Assembly (NCBI GenBank): GCA_037157565.1
Contig: JAZHRO010000003.1
Span: forward strand, 42,049,001-42,113,000
DNA: 64,000 nucleotides
Reading direction: 5' to 3'
Source: Thalassia testudinum
Lineage: Eukaryota > Streptophyta > Magnoliopsida > Alismatales > Hydrocharitaceae
The notes under the pieces are model-generated. The model had not been told where the DNA came from, made no database searches, and worked only from the letters and a program-made list of their open reading frames with translations. Positions 31,973 through 44,107 of this stretch are shown one piece after another (position 1 is the stretch's first letter; each line of letters starts with the position of its first letter). The position numbers and the translations under genes were made by a program.

Positions 31973-32867
31973 CCCTACCCTACCACCACATAATTCCCAT
32001 CCTCCATTAGTGTATTTTTCTACCTACATCCACCTATACCTACGCCCAAGGAGAAGGAGTAGAGAAGGAGATTAAAGGGGCACATCACCAGCCCTTTTGG
32101 TGCCTTCTTCTCCCTACTCTCTTCAACTTGGGCCACACCAAGGAGGAGGACTCTTCCACTTCAAGGACGGCCAGGCAAGGGAGAAGGACCTAGGGTGGAC
32201 GTCCACCCTTGGAGAGAAGCTTAGGGCACGCCCCCTTAGGGCTTGCGTTGGAGGACATCACCTTGGCGGAGCACTGCAAGGAAGGAGTTGAAGGACTCTT
32301 TTCAAGATTGGGAGCCACCAACCTTGGAACAAGAAGCCCTCTTCTTCACCATCTATCTAGAGGATTTGTGTTTTCCTTTCTTTATGTCAATTTTCTAGTA
32401 GTAGAAGCATTCCTCTACTAGGCATTTTTGTTAAACACTTTTTTTTAATTGTCTAGTTGCCTTCTTTGCAATTTCTTGTTTGCATTTCTATTTGCTTGTT
32501 TTTAGCATTCCTCACTCCCTCTCCCTAATTATTCTAGGCCTCCACTTGCCTAGAGTGAGCTTAGGGAGAGGCTCTACTTACCACTTAGAAGTAGTATTTT
32601 AAATTGAAGTGTAAATCACCTTCCCGTCGCCATTCCGCATGTTGTCTTAATTTAAAACAAAAAATGATATATTGAAAAATACCAAAAAGAAAGTTGAGAT
32701 TGTATTCCAAGCAAGAGAATCACTATTGCAAACATTTGGCCTCCTTGGACTACCCTAGATACTCCCCTATCTAGGGATATAAATTTAAAAGCGAAAGCAG
32801 ATTCGCGTGTTACAACGACGTTAAAAACCCGCTTTTACAAATCATGCGTATTTCGCTATCACTTTTT

Positions 32868-32884
32868 TGTGCCGTTGCCGGGGA
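32868..32884 (+). other. E5 primer binding site (tRNA-Asp type, variant)
   Basis: TGTGCCGTTGCCGGGGA, the tRNA-Asp complement with one base missing and a change at the 5' end, starting six bases past the LTR. Confidence 0.8.
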
Positions 32885-34547
32885 GGCACGGCTTTGCATT
32901 AATTAATTTTCTCTTGCTTGAAGTGGATCTCATCCCCTTCTCTTTCTTTCTTTTGTGTGTACAGGAACTACAGCGGGAAGGCGGGAATTTGGAAGCGAGA
33001 GCTCAAAGATCCTTTTCTTCCCGTGAAATTCAGATTGGTTCCCCTTTCTGGTCACATTTAGGCTAAAAAACTACCAAAATACACTAAAATTGGCTTTCAG
33101 GACCCTAAACACTTTAATTAAGTGGAGTGGTGCATTATAAAATCCATTGATTGCTTGTATGCTTCTTCAGCACCACTCCATTGCAAGTATTGGTGTTCTA
33201 TTTTTCGGGTCCAGATTTCTGTCCGGACTTGAAAAATCGATTCCTTACACCACAGGCCTCCTAAAATCATAAAATTTCATAGAGTGATTCCCAATTAAGT
33301 TAGGAACATCTGTTCCAAATTTCATAACAATTGGATTTTCGTTTAATTTTTAAAAATTTATGGACTGCAGAGGAGTCACACCCTCTAATCTTCCTATTTT
33401 GTTACTGTCTGCGAATTTTTAGAATTTTTATAGTCATCCAATTTTTATGAAATTTATCTTGCTAGAATCCTTGTGAAATTTTACACATCACATAAAATCA
33501 CAAGAATTTTCTGAGGTCAGTGGTAATACTGAGAAGTCCACAATACCCACGGATATCATTTCTGGACTTTGACACCAGTACAATTAAAAATTCAAAACAA
33601 TTATCAAACAAATTCCTAAAATATTACAAAAATATTTTATGGAATCCTTGTTTGATTTTACTCAAGGTAGTGGTGTTGGTTGCATTGATTGGACCACTAT
33701 CTATTCAGAAAGCCTAAAAATAACTCATTGGTAGTTAAATTTCTATCTTAGGGACAATTGGCTTAGGGTTTCTTTCTTTCTCTCTAGAGACTCAATTTAA
33801 AGGAAATATACAATCACTCATATAACTTGTTTTCCTTTGATTGTGGATTTTCAAACTTGTTTGAAAATTTAACTAGAGAAACCCTAAAATACATTTAATT
33901 AAATCAAATCCTAAAAGACAAAAATACAAAAAAATTGTGTGACAACTTGATTTTCATTAGAGCCACTCTCCAATTCCTGCACACACACACACACAAATCT
34001 AAATAACAGGGCAACATCCCAATAACTCCCTCCACATTCCATGTGCACTGTAGTATCCTATACCTAACTAAAATTTGTAGCAATTTGACCCCTAAGGTTT
34101 CATCAATTTAGGCTTGCTATGTAGGATTTAAGTTTTCTCTAGTTAATACCAATTCTCTCATCTATATCTGGTGTTTAGGCTGAGGGGCCGTGTCAAACGA
34201 CCAGGCGCGGGTTTGTACAAGCACTTGAGGATTTTCCTGGGAAACGCTTGGGCCCAAACCTCCCCTTAAGCAACTTGGCTAAATTTGTTGACAGAACGGG
34301 TATTCACTATTGATTACTTGTTTCCTAGGTAGACAAAGTCTTAGGTTAAATTCTACGGAGTCACAATTAAGTTAGGTCTAGAATTTTATTGCTTGTGTGC
34401 ACACTTCTCTCATCCCCATCTCTTCTCCTCCCCTACCATTTCTTCCATTTTGCACGGGCGGCGGTCCAAAACTCCACACTTGGAGGGACCACTTGATTTT
34501 GCCTCCCCAAAAAAAGACTTTTCCTGCATTCTTCCTCTTCTATCAAA
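32885..34547 (+). other. E5 leader
   Basis: Non-coding. It has the 17-nt motif CACATTCCA-TGT-GCACT (34033-34049), a CA microsatellite (33978-33994) and a TGTCAAACGACCAGG block (34192-34206) that recurs in the E2 and E6 leaders. Confidence 0.65.
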
Positions 34548-35340
34548 ATGGAAAATCAAAATTGGTCCTCTAACCTACATGCTAATTTTTCTTTCCCCTA
34601 TTTTTCCACCAAGGAGCTACTTAATCAGGCCCCTCCACCTAATCTCTACTCTATCATGGCTCAACTACAAGTTAAGCAACAACAGTTGCATAAGGATTTA
34701 ACAAACCTAGCCAACCAAGGGAGTCCTGCCACACCTACCCAAGCTCCACACATTCCACATCTCACCCCTTTAAACACCCGCAAGAGAGAAAATCTGCATA
34801 AATCTCGTGCTAAGTATAATTATTATTCTGAGGCTTTCTATGGTTCAACAGGGAATTATGTTTATCCCAATCATCACCCCACCCAAAATGTCCCTACTTT
34901 CCAGGAGAAATTGAAAAATTCCTCTAATAGGGGAAATTATCCGGCTCACTCCTAGACCAATCCAGTTTCACACCAACAACAAAACCTGTTTGGAGGGTAT
35001 GATTCTAATCAGACTTATCAATCTGGGCAATCTCAAGAAGACATTAATGCCCAGATGATGAAAACCCTGTAGGAGTTACAAAGAAAAACAAAGGAAACAA
35101 CCCGTCTTATTAACAATCTCAATGATCAAATTGGGGATATTCCGACTCAAAGACCTGCAGGACACTCACCATCCCAACCCACACCAAACTTTATTAATCC
35201 CAGGAACCAACACCCAGGTGGATACCAACATCAGAACCACATGGTTCAGCCTCCTATTAACCCAATATCACAGCACCAACCCAGTTTCTATCAAAATCAG
35301 CCCCCCCATCTCCTCCTAGTGACCACCAAGCTGCGTATGC
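34548..35340 (+). pseudogene. E5 Gag-spacer-like ORF: Gln/Pro/Asn/Tyr-rich with short helix
   Basis: The ATG at 34548 opens MENQNWSSNLHANFSFPYF and runs 135 codons to a TAG at 34953. The same frame continues with GYDSNQTYQSGQSQEDINAQ, another TAG (35070), a helix (ELQRKTKETTRLINNLNDQI) and a Gln/Pro-rich stretch (PNFINPRNQHPGGYQHQNHM). No Gag core and no zinc knuckle. It matches the low-complexity-helix layout of the E2 and E3 ORFs and of the E6 Gag C-terminus. I infer a retained Gag spacer; it might act with Gag supplied by another element. Confidence 0.6.
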
Positions 35341-35347
35341 AGAGACT

Positions 35348-36607
35348 TTGAGGAGTGAGGAAACCAACATGGATTTAAGGCCTTCACATTCAAATGATGA
35401 AACTGATTCTCAACCAATGCAGATTGACTCCCCTAACCACAATAATGAAGAAGAAAAAGAAATCCCAAAAACACCTGATTCAAACCCTATTTCCCACTCT
35501 CAAAAACTGCAATCCAACAATCCAAAATCAGAGCCCTCTGACCACAATCCTTTGGACTTATTTGAGCAAGTCAAGAGGAATATTCCCCTCCTAGATTCTC
35601 CCCATGCCTCTAAAAAATTTACTTCAAAAAGTCATGATCAGAATCTAGAGAGGTTGGTCCTTTCTAAGATAGCCAGCTCAGTTTTTCAGAGCATGCTGCC
35701 TTTCACAAAAAAGGACCAGGGCACATCGCTCATCTCAGTTGTCATAACTGACACCATTTTTTTTCGCACCCCTCTCAACTTAGGTACCTCTAGTAATCTC
35801 ATCCCCCCAGTCTTATTTGAGGAATTTCGATTCAGTGATTTAAAACCTCCTAAGGTTCAATTTCAATTAGAAGATCGATCTACCATTCAACCGCAGGGAG
35901 TTGTTGAGGATAGTATTATCAAGGTCCGAAATTGTCTATTTCCGGTAAATTTTCTGGTCCTTGACATAGAGGTACCTAAGGCTCTCATTAATACCATTCT
36001 TGGAAGACCCCTTTTGATTACCGCAACATCTAATATCCATTCTCATTCTGGGAAAATGAATATAAGTTGTAGTAACCAGGCCTTCTCATTAGATTTATTT
36101 CTAGCTTCCAAGAGGTCCAGTGATCATAAAATTTTTTAGGATACTGATAATAAAATGGAAGTAGTATTTGAAAAGTATATGTTGATCCAATCTCATTCAG
36201 CTTTGACCACTATTGATCAAGATTTTATTGATTCTTATTCTAAGGATAATTATGTGGTCCAAGACTTTCCAGATCAACTAGGGTTTGACTTTCCCCCTTT
36301 TCATCTTCCTGATTTTTCACCAAAAATATCCACACTAACTTCACCCATCTTGCATATCACTAACTCCTTTCCCCTCCCTTTTCTATTGGACCTACCACCT
36401 AATCCACCTGAGTTTGGCCTTCATCATCAATTCAAACCATGGCCAGACCGGGGTCCTTTTTCCATTTCTCTATTTTATTTTGATCCCTTTATCTTTACCA
36501 CTCATCTTTTTAGGGATCTTGAGGAAGACACTTTTATTAAAGACATTCAAGTGTCCAATTATTTACATGATTTTCCGTCTTCCGTGCATACCTTCACGCC
36601 CAGTTGA
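35348..36607 (+). pseudogene. E5 retropepsin-like protein, catalytic Asp replaced, plus C-terminal extension
   Basis: Residues 1-45 are acidic (NEEEKEIPKTPD). The protease fold follows: LISVVITDTIFF, then LNLGTSSNLIP where Athila proteases have LDLG(A/S)SINLIP. Asn144 stands in for the catalytic Asp, so proteolysis is not expected. VVEDSIIKVRNCLFPVNFLVLDIEVP and ILGRPLLITA match the rest of the fold. A single TAG (36137-36139) separates a same-frame extension of 150 residues rich in Phe/Pro (LPFLLDLPPNPPEFGL). No RT follows. The frame is otherwise open, though its key residue is lost. Confidence 0.75.
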
Positions 36608-38044
36608 ATGGCGTAAAAGATAGCACTGGATGGGAGGTAACCCATCAATTTTTCTTGCTTTCCTTTTTTTTTCCTCTTTTTCCAGGTTTTGTTCCTCCTA
36701 AACCCGACCGTTCTTCATTAAGGTGATCTCTTTTCCCTCCTAATGCATGAGGACATGGCATATCTTAAGCATGGGGGGGTGTTTTTAAATTTGACGATCG
36801 ATTTAGGATGTTCAAAACCTAAAAACATGCATTTTTGTTTAATTTATTTCCTGCTTGCATACCTAAAAAAAAATGCAATTTTCTTTAATTTATTTCCTGC
36901 TTGCATACCCAAAAAATTAAAAATGTTGAAAACTTTTTGAGGAGGAATTTTGAAATCGGGACTAAGGTCGAAAAATTCACTTTTGGTACAATGGGATTTA
37001 ATCTTTAACAAACTAAGGATGAGGACATGGATCTGATCATTAGAATTCCAGGGTCTATTTTAGATTAGATCAGATATCCTTCTCTAAAACTCCACCTGAA
37101 CTCATGATAGTTCAGGTGACTTGATCCTATTTTGTAATATGGAAAGTATTTGACTTAGCTTCTGATTCAAAAACTTGCATGTCTTGAGAAACTTTTTGTG
37201 TCAAGCCAACACTTAAAAATAATTAAAAATTTGAAATACTCCCTTGTTTGGACTTAGTAAAAGTTTGAAGCAGATCACTGGATTGAGTTCCCACCGCCGA
37301 GAAGAAGGAAAATACCTCCTTTGAGGACGCGATGTCAACATGTTACCACCTCGGTGCTGCTCCATATCTATATTTCATATCTTTAGACGGAGCATTAAAG
37401 CGCATTTTAGTAGCTCAAGTGTCTTGGATGGTGCTCTACCTATAGTGTTGGAGCAAGAGCTTGAGTTTGCTTGGAGCTCCCCTTTACACCGCATTGTGCT
37501 TTGGGGGTTGTGAGCTCCTGGGTGGTGTCATGGACAGTGCTATCCCGAAGTACTGGCACCAGAGCCCCCTCGAGGATTGGTAACGGGAATGATGATCCCG
37601 ACACATCTGTTGTAAGACTAAGCTGATAATAAGCATGGGGGAGAAAAAAAAAAAGAATAAATAAATAAATTAACATGCTCCTATAAATGTTAGCTTTTCA
37701 CAATCACAGACACAAGACTTTAAAGGATTTTAGCAAGTTGCGAATCAGATTCATGAGCCAGAAAAATCCTAAAAACAAAAATTTCAAGTCATCTGAATTA
37801 ACAAGGAGTTAATTTGCGAAGTTTCTGGAGGATATATTGATCCCGTTTCATCTAATGGTTGGATCGAAAACAAATCTCGATGTTTATCTTTAACAAATCC
37901 TGTACCTCTTGTGTTTAGATCAACCAAGGTCCCTTAATCTATTTCTCCGTAAAAGTAGAAAAAAATTAGATTTCCCGAAAATTCCATTTTTAAAAAAAAA
38001 TTTAAGTTTTTCTAAGAGACTAGCAAAAGATAAGCATGGGGGTG
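36608..38044 (+). other. E5 3' untranslated region with two polypurine motifs
   Basis: A second polypurine motif, CATGAGGACATGGCATA...AAGCATGGGGGGGTG, lies at 36744-36782. The 3' polypurine tract, GACTAGCAAAAGATAAGCAT plus GGGGGTG, abuts the LTR (38013-38044). Between them are a short duplication of a poly-A block plus TTTATTTCCTGCTTGCATAC (36828-36858 and 36876-36909) and a purine run (37636-37660). No coding signal. Confidence 0.7.
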
Positions 38045-40105
38045 TGATAAACGGCAGTTTATCATCATTTTTATGCATTAAAACAAACTTAGCTCTTAGG
38101 ATTTTGCTCCGCAAAAGCGTTTTTGGGCTGCATTTAGGCATCAATTAGGTTAGGCATGCATTGCACTTTTTATTATCTTTTTAATGTGTTTTTGTGAGTG
38201 TTAGGGATATGCAGATTGTCAGAACTCCAAAACCCTAGCACTCAGGAAGGCAACTGGTGAAGAAGAAGCTCAAACTAACTGGAACTCAGCTTGATCCAGC
38301 TCACCATAGCTGGATTCCAGCTCACATGAACTAGGGTTAGCTCATCTTAGCTCCATTCAGCTCATCTCAGCTGAATGGCAGCTCAAGAGAGCTCATCTTA
38401 GCTCACCCTAGCTCAGGTCAGCTCAGATCCAGCTCAACTTAGCTAAGTCTAGCTCATCTCAGCTCCCATTAGTCCACAAGGAGCTCTAGCTGGCTCAGCT
38501 GAGTTGACTGAAGTTCACCCCAGCTCAGGTCCAGCTACATCCAGCTCTACTCAACTCTGGCCAGCTAAAGATGACTTCATTCCAGCTTAGGAAGCTCAAG
38601 TCCAACTCCCGGGGACTCAGCTTAGCTCAACTCAGTTGAGCTAAGATACCTTAGCTGCCTCACCCAGCTTGATCCTCCCCGAGAGCATTAGACCCAGCTC
38701 ACCTCAGCTCCTTTTAGCAGAAGCCATCTTGCTTTAGCTTGGCTTAGTAGCTAGCAAAGAACTAGCAAGCTAAGCTAGCTAAGGTAGCTCCTTCTAGCTC
38801 TCTTCAGCAGCCACCAGCTCTAGTGTAGCTCAAGATAAATACCTCCAACTCTTCTCCCTGAAAACCTTAGCTCCAAATGCCTCCAACTCTACTCCCTACT
38901 AGCTAAGCTAGCTAAGCTATTTAACTTAGCTAGTCCACCTCCATGGCACCAAAACCTACTACCTAAGCTCCAGCAAAAAGGCCACCTACTCCTACTTTAT
39001 TTTGGTGCCAACTATCCCTTCCATCACCACCCTACATCCACCATCAAAATCCATCTCCATCCTCCATTTTTTTCCCTCCAAAATTGCCTTCTAGAAGGTA
39101 TTTTTGGAGGGAAAACCAAGGCACCTCTTCATTTCCCTCCCATTTTTCCCTCCAAAAATAACCAAGCACCCCTTCATTTCCCTCCAAAAAAAACACAATA
39201 ACCACCCCCCTTCCCATCCTATAAATACCCTACCCTACCACCACATAATTCCCATCCTCCATTAGTGTATTTTTCTACCTACATCCACCTATACCTACGC
39301 CCAAGGAGAAGGAGTAGAGAAGGAGATTAAAGGGGCACATCACCAGCCCTTTTGGTGCCTTCTTCTCCCTACTCTCTTCAACTTGGGCCACACCAAGGAG
39401 GAGGACTCTTCCACTTCAAGGACGGCCAGGCAAGGGAGAAGGACCTAGGGTGGACGTCCACCCTTGGAGAGAAGCTTAGGGCACGCCCCCTTAGGGCTTG
39501 CGTTGGAGGACATCACCTTGGCGGAGCACTGCAAGGAAGGAGTTGAAGGACTCTTTTCAAGATTGGGAGCCACCAACCTTGGAACAAGAAGCCCTCTTCT
39601 TCACCATCTATCTAGAGGATTTGTGTTTTCCTTTCTTTATGTCAATTTTCTAGTAGTAGAAGCATTCCTCTACTAGGCATTTTTGTTAAACACTTTTTTT
39701 TAATTGTCTAGTTGCCTTCTTTGCAATTTCTTGTTTGCATTTCTATTTGCTTGTTTTTAGCATTCCTCACTCCCTCTCCCTAATTATTCTAGGCCTCCAC
39801 TTGCCTAGAGTGAGCTTAGGGAGAGGCTCTACTTACCACTTAGAAGTAGTATTTTAAATTGAAGTGTAAATCACCTTCCCGTCGCCATTCCGCATGTTGT
39901 CTTAATTTAAAACAAAAAATGATATATTGAAAAATACCAAAAAGAAAGTTGAGATTGTATTCCAAGCAAGAGAATCACTATTGCAAACATTTGGCCTCCT
40001 TGGACGACCCTAGATACTCCCCTATCTAGGAATATATATTTAAGAGTTGATCGATTTTATGCGTTACAACGACGTATTTTAACAAACCGCGTGAAATCGC
40101 TATCA
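38045..40105 (+). repeat. 3' LTR of E5 (2,061 bp)
   Basis: Nearly identical to 30790-32861 up to about 40032, then divergent over the last 74 bp except for GCGTTACAACGACGT and the terminal TCGCTATCA. Followed by TATAT and the remainder of the E4 LTR. Confidence 0.92.
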
Positions 40106-41708
40106 TATATCAATATATATATGTATTCGTATATATATATATGTATATAAAAGTGTATAGGTGTGTGTGTGTGTGGAAGTGTGAGTGTATGTGTGTGTAA
40201 GCGTCGGTGTAGAGAGTGTTGTGTGAGAGAGTGTGAGAGAGAGAGAGAGCGGGAGAGAGAGAGCAGCCGCACTGCTGGAGGGTTACGTTAGGTCGTCTGG
40301 AGCTTCAACGCGTTGTCTGGAGTCCTACGCACGCACGTAGGCACGTATTCACGCAGAGAGGAGCACGCACGCAGGAGAGTTGGTGCAGAGAGGGTCGCAG
40401 CGCCCAGTGAGTGGCCGCAGGCAGAGGAGGCCGCAGTGCGGAGATGCAAATGCAGGCGAAGGAAGCGGTTGACATAGGCGCACGCGGGCGAGTGGGGCGG
40501 GCGAAGGCAGGTGTTGGGAGAGGGCTGGCAGACGTGCGGGAGGGCGCGCGCATGGGCTAGGGCTGGTTGCGGCTCACCGAGTGATCGGTAAAGTGAGAAG
40601 CTCACCGGTCACCCCACTGTTGCATAGTGTCCCACAGACTCGCGTGAACAGTGGCTACAGTGGAAGGCCACACCGTGCGACCGGGTATGGGCAGTTGTGT
40701 GAGTGCGGATGGCTCGACGCGTGCGGCAGAGTGGCCTCAGCTGATGGCTTGCGGGCGGAACCTCACGACAGAGCGTGCAAAGGGGGGTTGGGTCGCGAGC
40801 GAAGGGGCGTGACAGGGCACGCGGAGGTTCGTAGGTGCTGCTGGGGTGCTTGGTCGGCTGCTACAAAGGTGCGTAGAGGCCAGTTGCGGGTGGAAGCGGG
40901 TGCGACAGGGCGGAGATAGCGGGAGGCGGAGAGGGCCTGCAGGCATGCACAGAGGGCGAGGGCGCCTACAGGCGTGCGTGGATGGGGCTGATGCTGCTGC
41001 TGCTGCTTTGCCGCTACTGCTGCCGCTGAGCTTCAAGCTTCAGACCTTGAAGCTTGTGGCCATGGCAGAAGGTGCTGGAGCGGAAAAAATGAGAGAAGAG
41101 CCACCACGTCCACCAGCTCTTTGAAGAGCTGGGCTGTGGTGGTCTCACTATGGTGGGTGTTCACCACAGTGAGGGCTCCTGTCCGCTGGGTGTCTCCGAG
41201 GAGGAGGGCCAGTGTGTGGAGGGAGAGGGAGGAGAAGACGGTGGTGGCCTGGAAGGAGAAGGTGCTGCAGGTGGGTTTTTCTCTGTTGGACCAGGCTCGT
41301 TTTGAAGGTAGAAGCTGTGGCTTTTTATAGAAGAAGAAAGCCATGCACAACCATGCCCTAGCTGTGCATGGCTCATGCAAGGCCACGGCAGGGAGTGGTA
41401 GCCACAAGGAAGGGCTGGCAGGGAGAGGGCTGCTGCAGGGAAGCATGGCGCGCGGAGAAGAAGAAGATGCAGCCGCAGGAAGGAAGTCAAAATCAAAAAG
41501 AAATAAAAGTGGAGATGGAAATATTGCAAAGATGCACTTGAGGAAAAATGTAAAATGCAAGGCCACTTATTTATTCTCCTCTCCTCTCAATTAAATGCAT
41601 GCATGCATGTATTTTTACAATGCAACTATGGAGACCTAATATGCATTGGTAATGCTAGGAAATAGCACAAGATGGCACAATTGCAGGCATATTTTTGCGG
41701 TGCAATCA
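40106..41708 (-). repeat. E4 3' LTR, proximal part (right of E5)
   Basis: Aligns with 50385-51977. It holds GA-rich sequence (40225-40265), a GC- and CpG-rich core (40270-41070), the TATA box (complement, 41322-41329) and ends at the polypurine tract. Confidence 0.9.
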
Positions 41709-43186
41709 TACCCCCATGCCTATCTTTTGCTAGTCCCTAGCAAAACATTTTTTTTGTAGTATTTAGAAATGATCTTAAGCTGAAGATTTTCTTCCGAGGC
41801 AACATAGGTGTGTTTATTGCTGGATATTGTGAGAACCAATTGTAGAGAAGACTACCAGTACTTTATGTCTCACATAATATAGATCATCTCTCTACTAACC
41901 AGGACTCTTGATATTTAAACCTTAAGTACGGTTTCCAGGACCCAGGAGGATTTTGCCATACTTGAGAGCTCAAGAGATTATGGCTTGTGGTTAGTGAAGG
42001 ATCAAGACTGACCAGGCGAACATTAAGACTCAAGCCCAGGGTTTCACAAATTTTTAAGTAAAGGTTGGTCCCAATTTCAGCTCGTGTTTTTGGATTCACC
42101 CTTAAAGAGATGATGGAAACTCAACTCCCATTTTCTGATATTTGTGGCTCACAGGAAAACAAGGTATTTGTAACCTGCCCTGAAGAACTTCTTATAGGGC
42201 GAAGACTTTATATACATTTGTGAGATATACTGACTTATTTGCAACCTTTTTTTTTTTTTGAAACACGTGTCAGTATATCTCTTACAACATTTTTTTTGGA
42301 GCATACATTTTTTCTTTTTGGTGGGAGAGTTTCTTTTTGGTGGAAAGAGCTGCTCCTAAACACAAGACTAAAGCCTGGGATAAAAAGTCTACCTGCACAC
42401 ACAAGTAAGGACTCCACCTTCCCTAATGAACACTAGGGTTGGATCATATGTTCACCTGGTCTTTCCTGATATGTGTAGTGTGAACCAAGTTTACTTAAGC
42501 TCTCAAGTAGAAGCAAACCAACAAATCCTGTACTGGTGTCTCAGGTACAAGAATATGTCCTTAGTTAGGAGAGATTCCGATCTATCTTATCAATGCTCAA
42601 GTGAATTAAGCCGAGCCTGAGCGAATCAAGCTTCTGTGGCCTAGAAAGTTTTCAAAACAGAGGTTGAATATCCATAAACACTTATTGTATTTTTATTTCA
42701 GCTTTCAGATCATTACTAAACACCATTTTTTATTATTATTATATTATATATATATAATTTTTTTTCTTTTTCTTTTTCTTACATATTTATAATTAGGTGA
42801 GAACTGCATGATACCATAAAATACCTAGATCCTATGGATGCCTATCCACCCCCCCATGCCAAACAATGCTATGTCCTCATATGCATGTAGGGAAAGGCAG
42901 AGAAAGGACAAAAGATCGGGTAACGAGAGCTGAGGGTCAGGGTATAGAGCAGGGTGGTAGGGTGGGTAGATGGTGGGTGGTGAAGTGAAAAGTGAAGTGC
43001 TCATGATAGCGGCGCGAAAAGTGATGGTGGGTGGTGAAAGGTCTGTAATTTCATGGGACGAGAGTGTCCCAGGCGGATCGGAGAACAAGTCAGGAAGAAG
43101 AAGTTGGCCCTCAGATTGGCCAAGAAGAGGGACTTCTTGGATAGATGGATCCAAAAAGGAACTACCCCAGTGAGTAAGATGTGGGC
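41709..43186 (-). other. E4 3' untranslated region with two polypurine motifs
   Basis: Next to the LTR (41709-41745) the - strand carries GCTAGGGACTAGC, AAAAGATAGGCATGGGGGTA. The second motif, ATGAGGACATAGCATTG...GGCATGGGGGGGTGGA, is at 42845-42882. An inverted repeat with a T tract (42222-42281) and AT-rich repeats (42725-42790) lie between. No env-like or other coding frame. Confidence 0.7.
42222..42281. repeat. Inverted repeat around a T tract
   Basis: GAGATATACTGAC (42222-42234) and GTCAGTATATCTC (42269-42281) are perfect 13-bp arms. The 34-nt loop holds 13 T (42247-42259) and then GAAAC, like the reversed end of a LINE or SINE tail. Confidence 0.7.
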
Positions 43187-44107
43187 TCAAGGTCTCAGTG
43201 TGGAATTGCAAATCCGCCTGATTTGGCGGGAAAGAAAGGGCAATCCGATCTTCAAGAGTGTGGACCGGCGGTGAGCAGCCTGGATATGACTTAGACCACG
43301 AGGTATGGGAAGTGAAGAGAACTGCGTCAGAAGTCTGGCCAGAGAAGGTACGGGACAAGGGAGGGATGGGGGAACGTCACAATATGTGTTTGTCAGGCAG
43401 TCGACAGTGTTTATAGGCAATCCGCAGCAGTCAGAATAGGTCCCAATTAGTCCGATACACGCACTGACGGTCATGTCCTCGTCAGACGTGCCATCCTCGA
43501 TGCAATTGCAATCAACGTTCTTGGCTGCCTTGAAGATGTTAAGCTTGATCTTTTCAGATCCAACGGCAATTTCAATACAGCCCGACTTGCAGTCGATAAG
43601 GGCACGGGCTGTGGCCAAGAAAGGTCGACCAAGGATGATCGAACAATTAGAAAGTGAGTTAGGAACTTCCATATCTAAAACAAGAAAGTCAACAGGAAAA
43701 CAGAGACTGTTGACCCTAACCACAACGTCTTCCACCACACCCTTTGGGATTTTGACAGAACGATCTGCTAACTGTAACGTGACAGGGGTGGGTTTCAGAT
43801 TTCCCAAAGAAAATTTTTCGAGCATGATGGTCGGTATAAGATTGATGGAAGATCCTAAATCAAGCAGGGCACGATTAAAATTGCAGCCTTGGATGCTACA
43901 GGAAATGAGTGGTGTGCTCGGATCTTTCTGCTTCGGTGGTAGGTTTGACAGTATAGCACAACTCGCATGAGGCGAGAGAACCACCGGATTTTTAGTTTTC
44001 TTTGACTGTCGCCTGGGTGTTGTGTAGTCTTTGAAAAATCGAGCAATAGTAGGTATGTGGTCGATAGCCTCGAGCAGGGGTACCTTGATTTCTACATCCC
44101 TGAACAA
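43187..44107 (-). CDS. E4 retropepsin-like protease (open)
   Basis: 306 codons on the - strand. LISCSIQGCNFNRALLDLG then SSINLIP carries the catalytic Asp (residue 83) in the Athila-type context. LADRSVKIPKGVVEDVVVRV, CFPVDFLVLDMEVP and IILGRPFLATARALIDCKSG are the remaining fold blocks. It would cut Gag-derived polyprotein into mature parts. The frame differs from the gag frame upstream, and a region of frame changes (44108-44661) separates them. After the protease the protein ends in a Ser/Leu/Arg-rich tail with no RT homology. The ATG used is simply the first in the open stretch; the true protein would have been a Gag-Pro fusion. Confidence 0.8.
   Translation of the reverse strand: MFRDVEIKVPLLEAIDHIPTIARFFKDYTTPRRQSKKTKNPVVLSPHASCAILSNLPPKQKDPSTPLISCSIQGCNFNRALLDLGSSINLIPTIMLEKFSLGNLKPTPVTLQLADRSVKIPKGVVEDVVVRVNSLCFPVDFLVLDMEVPNSLSNCSIILGRPFLATARALIDCKSGCIEIAVGSEKIKLNIFKAAKNVDCNCIEDGTSDEDMTVSACIGLIGTYSDCCGLPINTVDCLTNTYCDVPPSLPCPVPSLARLLTQFSSLPIPRGLSHIQAAHRRSTLLKIGLPFLSRQIRRICNSTLRP

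Larger units (their letters stand above)
30790..32861 (+). repeat. 5' LTR of E5 (2,072 bp)
   Basis: Contains the AGCT array (31020-31570), TATA box (31965-31972) and a transcribed part to 32861. It is almost identical to 38045-40105 except for the last 80 or so bases, which differ strongly. Confidence 0.92.
30790..40105 (+). mobile_element. E5, young non-autonomous element nested in the E4 LTR
   Basis: LTRs 30790-32861 and 38045-40105 start TGATAAACG and end CGCTATCA, flanked by TATAT on both sides (30785-30789 and 40106-40110). The interior has a primer site, leader, a Gag-spacer-like frame and a protease-like frame, then a 3' UTR with polypurine tract; no RT or integrase. The LTRs differ at only a handful of positions over the first 2 kb, so this is the most recent datable insertion here. 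Confidence 0.92.

Noticed and set aside
32097..32421. Two frames identical in both E5 LTRs (39352-39676)
   Set aside because: Identity follows from recent LTR duplication. The first begins at TTG, they overlap each other, and no domain is recognisable.
34393..34701. Frame overlapping the start of the E5 Gag-spacer ORF
   Set aside because: It is out of frame with the continuing low-complexity/helix sequence and lacks any motif.
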